Origin: Fragilariopsis cylindrus CCMP1102
Lineage: Eukaryota > Bacillariophyta > Bacillariophyceae > Bacillariales > Bacillariaceae
Assembly: GCA_900095095.1 (NCBI GenBank)
Contig: FMBT01000336.1
Span: 241,350 to 305,349, forward strand
Direction of reading: 5' to 3'
DNA length: 64,000 nucleotides
The notes under the pieces were generated by a model. The model searched no databases. It had not been told where the DNA came from and saw only the letters and a list, made by a program, of their open reading frames with translations. The position numbers and the translations under genes were made by a program. Positions 1-10,413 of this stretch are shown here, in pieces. The stretch's first letter is position 1; every line of letters starts with the position of its first letter.

Positions 1-504
1 TATTCCATTACTATTTCCATTTCCATTTCGATAAGATTGTCGTAGAGGTAGGGGTGCACGTGTAGGTGCCCATGCCGAAACTCCAGTTATCTCTAGACGG
101 CATAACAACAAAATAATTAAGCAGCATCTACACATCATTCTCATATTCATCATCATCATCATCATTGTATGGTAATTCAGATTCAATACACTAGGTTAGT
201 TGTGATTCGATTCGTGATAGCTCATACGGTATATTCTGCAGGGATGTTCGTTCCCCCCTTCTCTCGACGAAATCGAAACGCGATTTCTGCGACTGAGCTG
301 ACGAGGCAGAAAGAGTGATACTGTAGAAGCAAGATACCTTAGTGTTGTTTGCGTTTTTCCTTCACCCATAAGCCGCCGTAAAAAACGTACGCAATTCGTT
401 GTTCGTGTTTGCGTGCCGTGCCCATCACGCGTTAAAAGTGTGATTCACACTTGTAGGAATCAATCCATAAGTATGTTATTTCATGCGGTCATTTTTTTCC
501 AATC
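1..504. other. Intergenic, no gene seen
   Basis: AT-rich non-coding sequence with a short (cat)n run near 150-165. I see no credible reading frame, RNA gene or promoter element that I can defend. Confidence 0.6.
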
Positions 505-985
505 TTCCATAATACTAGTACGTGGATAGAAATTTTGTACGAAAAAATTTAAAAATCGCAGCCCCCTCAATCACGCATAGTGACTTGTTCGTGACTTGTT
601 AGCTAACAAGTCATTTTTTTTCTGCCTGGTCCGTCCTGGAGATAGATTTTCACTTGTGTGTATTCGAACGCGTTAGTATTCAGTATGTGAAGTAAGGATT
701 GAAATGGAAAGATTCTTTTCCATGATACATACAATGGGAATGTAACTAGTCGAGCCTCCACTGGTACTGTTCTGTTCGTTACAAAAGTGGATTCGAAACA
801 AAGAAGTTGATACAGTCAAATGGCGAAAGAGGTGGGGTTTAATTTGGTGGACTTTCAACTACTTTAAAACTCTCTTTTAGAAAAGACACACATGATCGGA
901 TTTTTCGAAAAAAACACGTCCTACATACCCGATGATAATGGGTCTAATAACAATATACCAGTAGCAAAATAGAAATTACTGCACT
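505..985 (+). repeat. Degenerate copy of the GGACCATC foldback/TIR family
   Basis: From about 521 the sequence matches, in the same order, the left part of the element at 60064-61187. The shared blocks are ACGTGGATAGAAATTTTGTA, the ATCGCAGCCCCCTCAA block, two GTGACTTGTT units with a short inverted partner, TTTTTTCTGCCTGGTCC, the ATTTTCACTTGT / ATTCGAACGC block, TACATACAATGGGAATGTAA, and ACACGTCCTACATACCCG followed by GATAATGGGTC. The terminal GGACCATCTTCCG is not intact here (ATTTTTTTCCAATCTTCC precedes the match), so this is a decayed copy. It lies directly upstream of the ankyrin/KEN locus and may overlap its promoter. Confidence 0.7.
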
Positions 986-1078
986 GACTAATCACCATAA
1001 CACGCGAACTTCGTGATATTGCTGATAGAGTAGTGCAATATTTGCACCAGGCACGATCTGAACAACAACTCACTCATC

Positions 1079-4000
1079 ATGGAGGCGCCACTTCTATTGG
1101 ATCTTGCATTAGGTGATCCCACGAGCATCGAGGACAGTATTCGTGTTTTGGAGCTTGCCGGTCGGACTTTGGTGCGAGCGGTAACCGTCATACAAAATGT
1201 GGTCCGCGATTGGCTCCGTGCGATAGCAGCCGCTGTTACTATACAGAGTGTAGTCCGTAGTTCTCAATTGCGACAAAAACAAGGAAAGGGAAGCAATTAT
1301 ACAAAAAAAGGTTCACCCAGAATTGTGCTGCCTCTAAAATTCAAGCCTTCTATCGATTGTACTTGGTCAAATGTGATGTAGGAAATATTATACATCTTTG
1401 TGAAACGTTCAAAAGTGCCTTTGGGATCAGTAACAATATTCCAAACGTTGACTTAATCGATCACGATGGGTTGTTGCCAACTTGGACGCGAATAGATGCG
1501 GATACCACCCAGGAAAATGACAATACAGAAACAGCCACGAGAGGCAAAGATGGGGAAACCCAGGTAATAACGAAGATTTGGGAATTTGCGAGGCAACGAG
1601 GGATGGTCTGTAAAACAGAGGAGGAAGCTCAAAACTCCATGTGGCGTAATCGTGGGGTTTCTATCAACGCTAAGATTCTACTTTCTCTTATATCAAATCC
1701 AGAAGTGGATATTGATACAAAAGTTCTCTCCCATTCATTCCTTGGTGAACTACTGTTGTGGTCAGCCGTAGATGTGGGAGATAACTCTCTTCCACCTGAT
1801 ATTATGAGAAGCATTGAGTCTATGTGTGTCAACAATCTCCCCTCGAAGAATTGGGGCATTTTTCGTGGCGCAGTGCTTATTCTTGGGGAGCTTTGTCATC
1901 TCCAGAAACCTAGCCAAAACTCTGTCTCAAGCGATATGCTGGTGAAACTTCTCAACTTGTTACGTCTTATTTTTATGAGTTCTGATAACCCAGTGTATGA
2001 TTCATTTTCTTCCAGTCTACCGAGTCAAGATTGTCGTGTGGCATGGGGAACTCATGTTGGATTCGAAATTATTCGCTTGCTTCAAGGATACTTTTCGTAT
2101 TTATCATGGGATCAACTTCTAGAATGCCAATATTTGAAGACTTCTGTTCTTGTGTGGGCAGATGGAACGAAAGCTTGCTCTCGACCGAGGGATGTGGTTC
2201 ATAGTGCGTGAGATGAGTGGCCGACTGACGATATTGCCTTCCATAAATTTTTGCGGGATTCAGTGCATGCAATTATAAATAGTGCCAACAAAGTAGAGCG
2301 ACATCTTCTGGAATTAATTGCCATGTACTTATTAAATGGGATACAACATATCTCACTTCCATTAAATGTACAGAATGAAGACAACATTATGGGCCCAACA
2401 AATGTAATGTATGCAAGCAACACCACAAATATAGGTGATCAACTCAGTTGCAATTGTATTGCACGGCTACTTGTAGAAATATTTGTTGCCGCTCACGGTT
2501 GCGGCCTGTACTTCTCATTTCTGATCGACACATTTCAAAAGGACTTTTGCATTGAAAGTTTCAGAGATTATAGCCCTACTCGTTCAGGATGGATGAGTGG
2601 AGTATTTTGTGGTAACAATGCATTGCTATCAGTTGTGGATCTCTCAACACTATCATCCAGTTTGAACGAACACTCTACCGATAACCAACAACTGATTGCT
2701 TTATATATTCTCAGAGGTCTTTCTTGTGAAGAGTTATTAAAGCATGTGAAAATAGACGCATACATGTCAGCTATCTGCAGATTTCCGGATACTCTGTTGG
2801 GTGCGTGGTTCCATCGACGCAACAATCCGATTGGATTTCAACTCGAAAACATCCTGGCGCACTGTGCAGCCTCCATCAACAGTATGGATTGCTTAGGTAT
2901 GTATGGGGGGGGATCTTAATTTACTAATTGAACCGAAGAAGAAAAACACACTTCTGCATACGGCGGCTTTCTATGGTTCAGAAAAAGTATTGCGGCTGCT
3001 CATTAAAAGAGGTATGCAATCAACGGTACGAGATATAGATGGTGATTCTCCTCTTTCAATTGCAAGGCGGAGGAAACATAAAGATTGCGTGACTATATTG
3101 CAGGGTATATCAGATAATGATAACAGAAATATTGAATATCTTGTAACCGCTATTGAAACTCCAGGGCCTGCTCTTATTTCGGTTGCCACTGTCACCAAAA
3201 CGCAAACAAAGAAGGAAAAATCAAAAAAGAAACGGAAAAAAGAAGAAGAAAATCAAAGAAGTAGAGCCTGTAAACGATGTCTCAGAGCGAGATGATAATG
3301 CAGATGCCAGGACTGTAGGGGTAACAGAGGACGCAAAAAGGCATTCAGATGTGCTTGCCGAAATTTTCGGGGAAGTAAGCAGAATCAAACTTTCTATTGA
3401 TACTGCTAAAGAAATATTTGCCGCTCAGCAAGAGATCCCAGAACATGACAATATTGTCAGAATTTTAAGCTGTGAAATTAATAACAACGAAGGTAGTTTA
3501 ATGCTTGAGCCAACTGGCGGGAGACTCGAAGCGCTTATTTCGCTCGTATTTAGCAGCCAACCTAATACTCATGTATATTCTTTCGATATGCGTCTAAGAT
3601 GGTGCCATCAACTCCTTTTGGCAATAAGGAAAGTGCATTTATATCGCGTTCATGGTAATATTGATACTATGAATATTTTCTACACAAGTTCCCTTGACAG
3701 GTCAATTACTGTTAAACTTGGTCCTGTGGCTGATAGGAAGTGTTTGAGCAGTATCTATCATTCAAGAAATATTTTCTACACCTCGCTACCTTCCTCGTCA
3801 CTTGCCTTGGATACAGGCGCTGATATAGCTGCGGCCGGGTGCATTCTTTCATTGCTTCTTTGTGGACATCACATATATGGTTTGGAGTCTGTAGATCAAT
3901 GCAGTAATATGGAACACCGTATCCTCTTCAATAAATCAAAAATAAAGGATATGAGCGTAGAAGCATGTGATCTGATTGAGCGTATGGTTGAAGGTTCAGT

Positions 4001-4373
4001 AGATACAGACACTTGCCTTAGTCACCCTGTCTTTTGTAAGGCCCGAAAAAGATTAGCTTATATTTCAGAGTTAGTGAGAACTGGCAAGCACCTTCGCCTC
4101 CCATCAGATGAAAAACTTGGTCTTGGCTCGGACTGGCGAAGTAAGCTCAAGTCCGAAGGTGTGTTAGTACGCCACTTGAGTTCAAGTCTTTCTTCATATG
4201 GATGCCATCCAAGTGATCTTTTGCGTCTCTGCCGTAATTTCTACCAGCACCCACCTACGGATTATCAGGGATGTGACCTTTTTGATGATGCCATCTTGGA
4301 TCTTCAGAAATTTCGCTCGTTATTTCTTGATTTGTTCACTATCTTTGGTCCTGACCCTCTATGTTATTCCTAA
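1079..4373 (+). pseudogene. IQ-ankyrin-pseudokinase-KEN protein (RNase L/IRE1-like), reading frame broken
   Basis: Four collinear open segments make one protein of roughly 1,100 residues. The N-terminus has three IQ-type motifs; the third (AASKIQAFYRLYLVK) appears only after a one-base frame change in or near A7 at 1303-1309. A long helical region follows, interrupted by an in-frame TGA at 2209-2211. Ankyrin-type repeats come next (LLHTAAFYGSEKVLRLLIKRG); a second frame change lies at G8 (2905-2912) and a third in the A-rich stretch around 3200-3250. The C-terminal part is kinase-like: an NIVRILSCE strand, VHGNIDTMNIF where HRD would be, no DFG, and DIAAAGCILSLLLCG like the IRE1/RNase L helix F region. 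So it is probably a pseudokinase. It ends in a KEN ribonuclease domain in which SSYG, then LLRLCRNFYQH, carry the Tyr, Arg-Asn and His used by IRE1 and RNase L. The layout matches RNase L. The lesions could be real decay or indel errors; frames are otherwise open throughout. Confidence 0.75.
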
Positions 4374-5007
4374 CTAAAAAGCTTAAAATTGTGTTAAACA
4401 CAACGAACTACATTAACTAATATAGCTATACTTAGCACTTATTTTCTTCTCAAAATTTCTCTGATGAGTTAAAGAATTATGATTCTAAAGGACAGTATAG
4501 TACAAATAATCCCAAACTTAAGCACAAGCCAATCATAACAAACATACTCCATATCCTTCTTTAGTGGACCCCATGAATATATACCTTGCCATATTAGACC
4601 AACCTAAAAACTCATAGCTTATTCATTAATTTGTTGCTCCTATGAACGTGTGTATGTACGTATCAACACATGACACAACTGATGATAATAGTCGTGACAC
4701 CAACAAATTCCACATCTACTCCCCAATAAACTACTATCACTCAATCAGTTGAGAGCCAAAAAAAGTACGCAGTGAAAGTTTAACACTTGATTTTCAAAGT
4801 AGCATATAGGATAATCATTGTCTAAGAGAGCTTCTCTCTAAAGAGAAATATGCCCTCAAAATATATCTTAGTTTTTGGGAGCTACAATTGAAGAACTGGA
4901 GCAAGCTGGCATATCGCCTCATAAAGCTCACCATCGCTCCATCTATTATGGATGGATGGGTCGTATCGTATCGTATTTACTGTACATAAAACTGTATGTA
5001 TGTGTAT
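4374..5007. other. Intergenic, convergent 3' ends
   Basis: AT-rich sequence between two convergent genes, holding the presumed 3' untranslated regions. I see no gene or ordered repeat. Confidence 0.5.
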
Positions 5008-5943
5008 CTAATTCTTCTTCTTCTTGTTCTTGTTGTTGTTCTTGTTCTTGTTCTTCTTCTTCTTCTTTATGAATGCACATTTCCCGAGTCCCGCTTTTTC
5101 TCCACAAGTTACGGGACACCAAACGAACACCTTCTTTTTCTTGTGCTTCTTTTTACATTTCTTTTTCATCTTTTTACCTTTTTTATTGCCAACCCATTTC
5201 CTGCACGATTTATTCTTCTTTCGAAACATTTCGTCGTCAACGAGGTCACAACTCTCGTCGTTGCATCGGTCCAATCCTGCCTGATCGCAATCGTTGCGGC
5301 GGCTATTATCGCAAGCTTCGTAACCAAAAGTGTCAAGGGCTGTGAAGAAAAAATACGCCAAGAGTTCGCAGTTGACTTGACCGGCACATGTGGAAAGCAT
5401 GTCGTCATAAAAGTCATCGTCGCAATCGGAACCTTTCTTGGAACAGTCAGCATAGCAGATGTCATGGGCATTGCATTGGTTTTCGAATCCAAGGGTTTCC
5501 GTCAACGTGTCCCTCAAAAACGAAGGGATCCGAGACGTTCCGCATCCATTGGTGTCTAAGCCGAAGTCGCCACAGTAATCTTCGTCGTACTGTAATGCGA
5601 CGGTGCCAAAGTTTGCGTCACGCCTTTTATTGTGGTTGCTCTTTGTGCTGGTGGTTGCTTCGGCGAAGCAATCTCCGTTGGGGTCGATCCGGCAAAAGAC
5701 GTCGGGACTTTCCAACCAGCTTTGACTGTCGTAAAGAGATACACAGCCGTTCGAGTCAGTACGAGCCCCGCCGGACGGACCGACTCTATCGTCCGAACCG
5801 TAATCATCGTCCCAACACTTCACCAAGGCTCCTACGACGGGACTATCGTTGATAGTGAAGCAGACGTTGGTGGTGAATCCAGCAGTTGCCAAAGAAGGTG
5901 ACAGAACAAAGAGGCTGAAAGATGCAATAAGCGATTTCATCAT
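5008..5943 (-). CDS. Secreted phospholipase A2-like protein with transthyretin-like and ShKT-like regions
   Basis: A 311-residue precursor. Residues 1-21 form a signal peptide (MMKSLIASFSLFVLSPSLAT). Residues about 22-120 look like a beta-rich transthyretin-like domain (FTINDSPVVGALVKCWDDD, then a TDSNGCVSL turn). Around residue 155 the motif CNAHDICYADC followed by CDDDFYDDMLSTC is the histidine-aspartate active-site helix of secreted phospholipase A2; the order of cysteines recalls the group XII-like branch. Such enzymes cleave the sn-2 ester of phospholipids with calcium. Residues about 245-282 have a C-W-C-CPVTCG pattern like ShK-type modules common in diatom secreted proteins. The tail is Lys/Asn-rich, encoded by a simple AAG/AAC repeat. 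It is likely extracellular or wall-bound. Whether it is catalytically active cannot be told: the HD pair is present, but I did not verify the calcium loop. Confidence 0.7.
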   Translation of the reverse strand: MMKSLIASFSLFVLSPSLATAGFTTNVCFTINDSPVVGALVKCWDDDYGSDDRVGPSGGARTDSNGCVSLYDSQSWLESPDVFCRIDPNGDCFAEATTSTKSNHNKRRDANFGTVALQYDEDYCGDFGLDTNGCGTSRIPSFLRDTLTETLGFENQCNAHDICYADCSKKGSDCDDDFYDDMLSTCAGQVNCELLAYFFFTALDTFGYEACDNSRRNDCDQAGLDRCNDESCDLVDDEMFRKKNKSCRKWVGNKKGKKMKKKCKKKHKKKKVFVWCPVTCGEKAGLGKCAFIKKKKKNKNKNNNKNKKKKN

Positions 5944-6210
5944 GACGGAGTAACTACTTCTTTTTATCGAATAACGAATATTTGCTGTTGCGATTTAGAG
6001 CTGAATAACTGTCAAGTTATAAGTTTTGATCAGAATGGATACCAACTCGCTGAGTTCTTAAGATGATGGTTGCACTTTTTAAAATAAACATGACTTAAAG
6101 CGTACTTCAAGTACGAGTTCTCTTTTTCACAACATTTACACTTTTTGCTTTGAATTATTAGATAATTATATTATTATTAAAGCGTACTTCTCTTTTTCAC
6201 AACATCCCAC

Positions 6211-6290
6211 AGGACCATCTTCCGTTCATACGTGGATAGAAATTTGTACGAAATAATTAAAAAATCGCAGCCCCCTCAAATATAATGCAG
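6211..6290 (+). repeat. Left terminal piece of the GGACCATC foldback/TIR family
   Basis: The sequence AGGACCATCTTCCGTT, then CGTGGATAGAAATTTGTACG, AATTAAAAAATCGCAG and CCCCCTCAAA, is the terminal 80 bp of the element at 60064-61187. After this block the similarity stops and a perfect hairpin begins, so the copy is solo or truncated. Confidence 0.8.
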
Positions 6291-6293
6291 ACG

Positions 6294-6366
6294 CTTCGGA
6301 GAGGTCGGTGAAATCAATCCAACAAATCGCGACTCTGGCAGATTGATTTCACCGACCTCTCCGAAG
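6294..6366. repeat. Perfect 26-bp inverted repeat (hairpin) with a 21-nt loop
   Basis: Positions 6294-6319 and 6341-6366 are exact reverse complements (CTTCGGAGAGGTCGGTGAAA then TCAATC on the left arm), separated by 21 bases. The arms are richer in G+C than the surroundings. It abuts the solo terminal repeat at 6211-6290, so it may be the fold-back end of an element variant. A structured RNA is the alternative. Confidence 0.85.
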
Positions 6367-6961
6367 TGGCGCGTGCTTTCAGTCACAGATCATGCTAAAC
6401 GCGTGCTTTGATCGTCTATCCCGTGCACATAAGTAATCGTCGGAACCATCTGTTCATCACATCAATCCTATTCCTCAAATCAATAAGTATAAACGAACGT
6501 TCCACTCAACTGACAAAATTTGTCTTTGCGGCTAGGGAATCTTTGACCACCCCCTACTCGTATCGAACTAAAATTAGGAATCTTTGACCATCCCTACTCG
6601 TATTTGAACTAAAATTAGGCAGTAATAGCCTGTTTACTGGAGACACATCCTAAGTATTGCTTTTGAGTGGTACGAATTAACCTTAGAATGTGAAATTAAC
6701 AGCAAGCCTGTCAATGAATGCCCTCGTCGTAGTCGTGTCTAAATCTTCTATTGTGACGTGGGATTAATGAGATGCAATAGACCGTAGTAACTTAAGTAAA
6801 AAATATATGTCGAAAACAAAAGATTCTGTTGTATTCCACGTGTGTGGTACCACGCCGATTTTGCAAGATTTGTCTCAGGTGTTCTCATCCTTTAACTTCA
6901 CATAAAATCTAAATTTCAACTTAATTTATTAATAATTAAATCGAAAAAGAAATATATCAAA

Positions 6962-8801
6962 ATGGTTTCCTTCACTACTGCAACTTCCGCTCTAGTTCTT
7001 TTAGCGTCGACTGTCAACGCTTCTTTCGAAACAATCGCCAACTATGGACCAGCATCTCAAGTAACCGATCACGTAAGTCAGCCTCCTTTTTCTTTATAAA
7101 AGAAAGGATCAAATATGATATAACATTGAATTTCGACATCCCCATTGATTCGTTAAGACTTACCCAATCATTTTCTTTTTCTTTCAATTTAAACTATATA
7201 TATATATTATCTTGTTTATGTAGAATGCGATCGATTTGGATCAAGAAGAAATGGAATTACAATTGGCACTTGGTAACGACGAGGCCTATGCCAATGCCCT
7301 CAAGATTTATTCGGAAGGTGCCTATTCCAAATCCACTGCGAAGGTGACCTTATCTGCTGCCATCGGGAGTGCAATTTCCAAAGGAACTGCCGTGACTGGA
7401 AAGAATGCGGCTGGGAATCAAGTCATTGGTAAAACGTACGAAGATTATGCCAGTGGTGCCACTGATATTTTAGTTCAGTACCAAACCACCGATAGTCAAA
7501 AGAATTACGTCGATTGTCAAGTCGGTGCCTCGTTAACACCAAACACTGTTGGGTGCTTTGCGGCCTCTGGATCTATGGCGATTGATGGTGTCGGTGATGC
7601 TACGTACACGTACGATCCACTTACCGATAATATCAACAAACGATCCATTCAAGGATTTTCGACTGCCGCCAAAAAGAAAATGGCCGAATGTGAAAACTGT
7701 CCGTACAAGATGTATCAAAAGTTTTATGATTATTATGGACAATACGATTACGCCAATCAAATTACCTTAGCGGCCATGTCGGGACAAAAAACCAACTTTG
7801 ATAACTTTGATATGGATATGGGTTTGTACGGATTTGATGGAAGAACTCGTAAGTTGTTATATCATATATATCTATTTGAAATGGAATGAATCTATTGATC
7901 TTTCTGTTAGCGTTATTCCAGCACGTCGGAAGTCAATTGCATCGATGCACTAACACCAAATTATTCTTTTTGTCTTACTTATCACACAATGTAATTTCAT
8001 GCTACCTCTAAATTCAAAAATATAGAAATGATCAAGAAGGGTACTGCTTACATGACAATTTGGATGTACGTGATCCGTGAAATGGAAGATGCTCTTGATG
8101 ATTGTAAGGAGGCATGTACCATTGAAGACTGTAATGATGATCCTGTCCATGCTTGGGATGAAGGTGTTGCATTCTACACTGGATCCCTTGAAGGTTCCGA
8201 TGGATCTGGATCTGGTAAGCTCGCGTATGCCCTCGCGGACAAACGATGCGCCAACTTCAAGACCTGTGGAGATATGGGTGATTCCTCGACGGGTGGATCG
8301 CATGTAAATATTGAAATTTTCAAACAATTTAGTATTGGACAAAGTAAACTCATGCAAGGTCAATGTGCCTCGGCACGAGAACAAAAGGTCAATATCGAAA
8401 ACTTGATGCTGGTTCCACTCATCCAAGGGTCACTCCGTTACGCCTGGAAGATGGAGAATGAAGATTACAGTGAAAAGGCCGAAGCCGAGGGTGCCATCTT
8501 CGCCGCTGCCGTCTTACCTGTCGTACACGCATGTGATGCAGGTGCTGCACAAACTATTGCTGATAATGTGAAGGTTGGAAACCAAGGATCTGGAAACTTC
8601 GCTGCCGTTAAAACTGCCTTCGAATCCACATACGAGTGTATGGGTGTCAACGGTGACCACGTTGGTGGACTTTACGATACTGCATCGGCATCCTACTATG
8701 CAGGTGCTGAACCTATGGGTGGATCTGGTGCTGGAAAGATCAGCATGACTTTCGCTGCCGCCGGTGTCGCTGCACTCACGTCTTTGTTCATGTTGGTTTA
8801 A
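6962..8801 (+). CDS. GPI-type secreted algal protein, possibly FEA-like; three exons
   Basis: Exons 6962-7072, 7224-7848 and 8026-8801 join in phase to 503 residues; introns begin GTAAGT and end ATGTAG and AATATAG. Residues 1-21 are a signal peptide (MVSFTTATSALVLLASTVNA). The mature part is helical and Cys-bearing, with YDYYGQYDYANQITLAA, YMTIWMYVIREMEDALDDC, DPVHAWDEGVAFYTGSLEG and YALADKRCANFKTC. The end (GGSGAGKISMTFAAAGVAAL) has small residues then a hydrophobic tail, as in GPI-anchored precursors. The WDE-AFYTGSLEG-LADKRC pattern recalls what I remember of the algal FEA1/H43 iron-assimilation family, but I could not search, so that name is tentative. The product is expected at the cell surface. 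The 3' end of this gene is duplicated twice in the next 670 bp. Confidence 0.7.
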
Positions 8802-8855
8802 ATATATAACATACCGTATATTTATATAATATTGGACCTATAGGTGCATCTATCT

Positions 8856-9470
8856 GGTGCCGGAAAGATCAGTTTGACTTTCGCTGCACTCACGTCTTTG
8901 TTCATGTTGGTTTAAAGATATATACTATATAATATTATATGTGATTAACAAAAATATAGAACTCTTCAATCCTCGTATATTCAGTTTTAGTTTTTACAAG
9001 TGTTGCCTGCATCCGTCGAACATCTTGAATTGCTCAATAGTACCCTAATACTAATGGTAAATCTAGATTGATTCTCTCAATCTACAGTAATAGGCATGCC
9101 TCTGTGATGTCTTTTGCTGGTGTGTTTTTGATTATCTTCTTCAAGAGGGGGAGGTTAGTACCCTTTCCCATTATGGTACTACTACCGCTAGAAGGAAAGA
9201 GCCGTTCTTTTAGTTCCTCTGTCAATACACGGTGGGCCGGAAAGATCAGTTTGACTTTCGCTGCACTCACGTCTTTGTTCATGTTGGTTTAAAGATATAT
9301 ACTACTGTATATAATATTATATGTGATTAACAAAAATATAGAACTCTTCAATCGTCGTATATTCAGTTTTAGTTTACAAGTGTTGCCTGCTTCCGTCGAA
9401 CATCTTGAATTGCTCAATATTACCTAATATATTAATGGTAAATCTAGATTGATTCTCTCAATCTACAGTA
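8856..9470 (+). repeat. Two partial tandem copies of the 3' end of the upstream gene
   Basis: About 8856-9089 and 9234-9470 each begin with a shortened copy of the last codons of the upstream gene (GGAAAGATCAGTTTGACTTT, then GCTGCACTCACGTCTTTGTT, CATGTTGGTTTAA). Each continues with a shared 3' flank (TATATGTGATTAACAAAAAT and so on to CTCTCAATCTACAGTA). The two copies are nearly identical to each other. They have lost three codons' worth of alanine/glycine sequence relative to the gene, so they derive from each other more recently than from the intact gene. Confidence 0.8.
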
Positions 9471-9532
9471 CGTGGCATTCCCATTAGCCTACCAACAGAT
9501 TACAAATACCGGTAAGCACACTCTAAATCTGT

Positions 9533-9690
9533 CATCAAATTTGAGACTAAATAATGTCGATGTTTCAATTCTTCTAAATTGACTATCAATTTTGAGACTA
9601 AATAATGGCGGCATGTTTCAATTCTTTCTAAATTGACCATCAATTTTGAGACTAAATAATGGCGGCATGTTTCAATTCTTCTAAATTGAC
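9533..9690 (+). repeat. Tandem repeat, about 2.7 units of 58-59 bp
   Basis: Units share TTTTGAGACTAAATAATGGC, GGCATGTTTCAATTCTT and CTAAATTGAC. The same sequence occurs once, inverted, at 15111-15157, so the unit belongs to a dispersed repeat that has expanded only here. Confidence 0.8.
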
Positions 9691-9810
9691 CGACACTCCG
9701 ACACAATCGACGAGACGGAGCTTTGGAGCATTGGCAAATATAAAATAACTACTAACTACTATGCACCTGTGTACATAAAAGTTATGCAATCGAGGACGAA
9801 AGCAAGCTTG
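9640..9810 (+). repeat. Left member of a dispersed inverted pair (partner 14978-15160)
   Basis: GAGACTAAATAATGGCGGCA, then TGTTTCAATTCTTCTAAATT, ATCGACGAGACGGAGC and TGTACATAAAAGTTATGCAA followed by TCGAGGACGAAAGCAA are found in inverted order and orientation at 14978-15160. The copies differ by substitutions and small indels, so they are old. Between them lie the Lys/Pro repeat gene and the 12167-13297 gene. Confidence 0.75.
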
Positions 9811-10413
9811 GGTATCTGTTGCTGAGATGCGACACGGCATACAAATCAACGTTATGTTTCCGTTTCAAGCGTGTGTGTGTTTGTTGTCTGCTACTACCTA
9901 TATGACGACGTCACTTACGTCATACGTCGCTATTTTGACTGAAGACTTTGAACAAAATAAAACATGTGTCTTGTCTGTTGAGAGGTGCTATCATATATCA
10001 GATAAATAAATCACCAAGAAGTGCCAGCGGACTGATGCATATATTTCATTCTCTCGTCGATCTACTATATTACTATTACTATTATTATGTGCATACCGTA
10101 CATTACAATGTGAACGAGCGAGGGAAAATGCCTTCTTCTCCGTTTTAGTTTTTCGACACGGTACATTGATCCTCATATTATCAAGTGTGGACGAACATAG
10201 ACGCCATTTCATCTTCCACCAGCATTGAATACACGAAAGAGACTTCGAAAGATGAGAGTTAGTTTCCTATATGCACGGTCGGTATTCTACTACTTTTTTT
10301 CCATTTTTTTTTCTCATCGGATGTTGGTTGTCATAAATTAGAAAATCGATAGTTTGAAAAGAGCAATCATTGTTATTATTCTAAACTTTGTTTTTCAACT
10401 CAAAAAAAACAAG
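9811..10413. other. Intergenic, upstream of the Lys/Pro repeat gene
   Basis: AT-rich. At 9907-9928 the sequence GACGTCACTTACGTCATACG carries two ACGTCA cores. These resemble bZIP/cAMP-type response elements reported in diatom CO2-responsive promoters, about 500 bp upstream of the next start. That is suggestive only. Confidence 0.35.

Larger units (their letters stand above)
5944..6961. other. Intergenic, repeat-rich, between divergent genes
   Basis: Holds the promoters of the phospholipase-like gene and the downstream GPI-type gene. It contains a local duplication (AAAGCGTACTTC ... CTCTTTTTCACAACAT at 6097-6134 and 6179-6206), one end of the GGACCATC foldback family, a perfect hairpin, and a 42-bp tandem duplication at 6536-6619 (GGAATCTTTGACCA units). 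Confidence 0.6.

Noticed and set aside
2209-2211. In-frame TGA as a selenocysteine codon
   Set aside because: The residue lies in a variable helical stretch, not in a redox motif, and the same gene has three frameshifts; a plain lesion is more likely. I saw no convincing SECIS-like structure downstream.
5008-5852. Plus-strand frames opposite the phospholipase-like gene
   Set aside because: They lack signal and family features; the minus-strand frame has a signal peptide and an active-site motif.
9068-9292. A 74-codon gene ending in a GPI-type tail
   Set aside because: Its end is a partial copy of the upstream gene's 3' end and the rest has no signal peptide or family likeness; treated as a duplication by-product.
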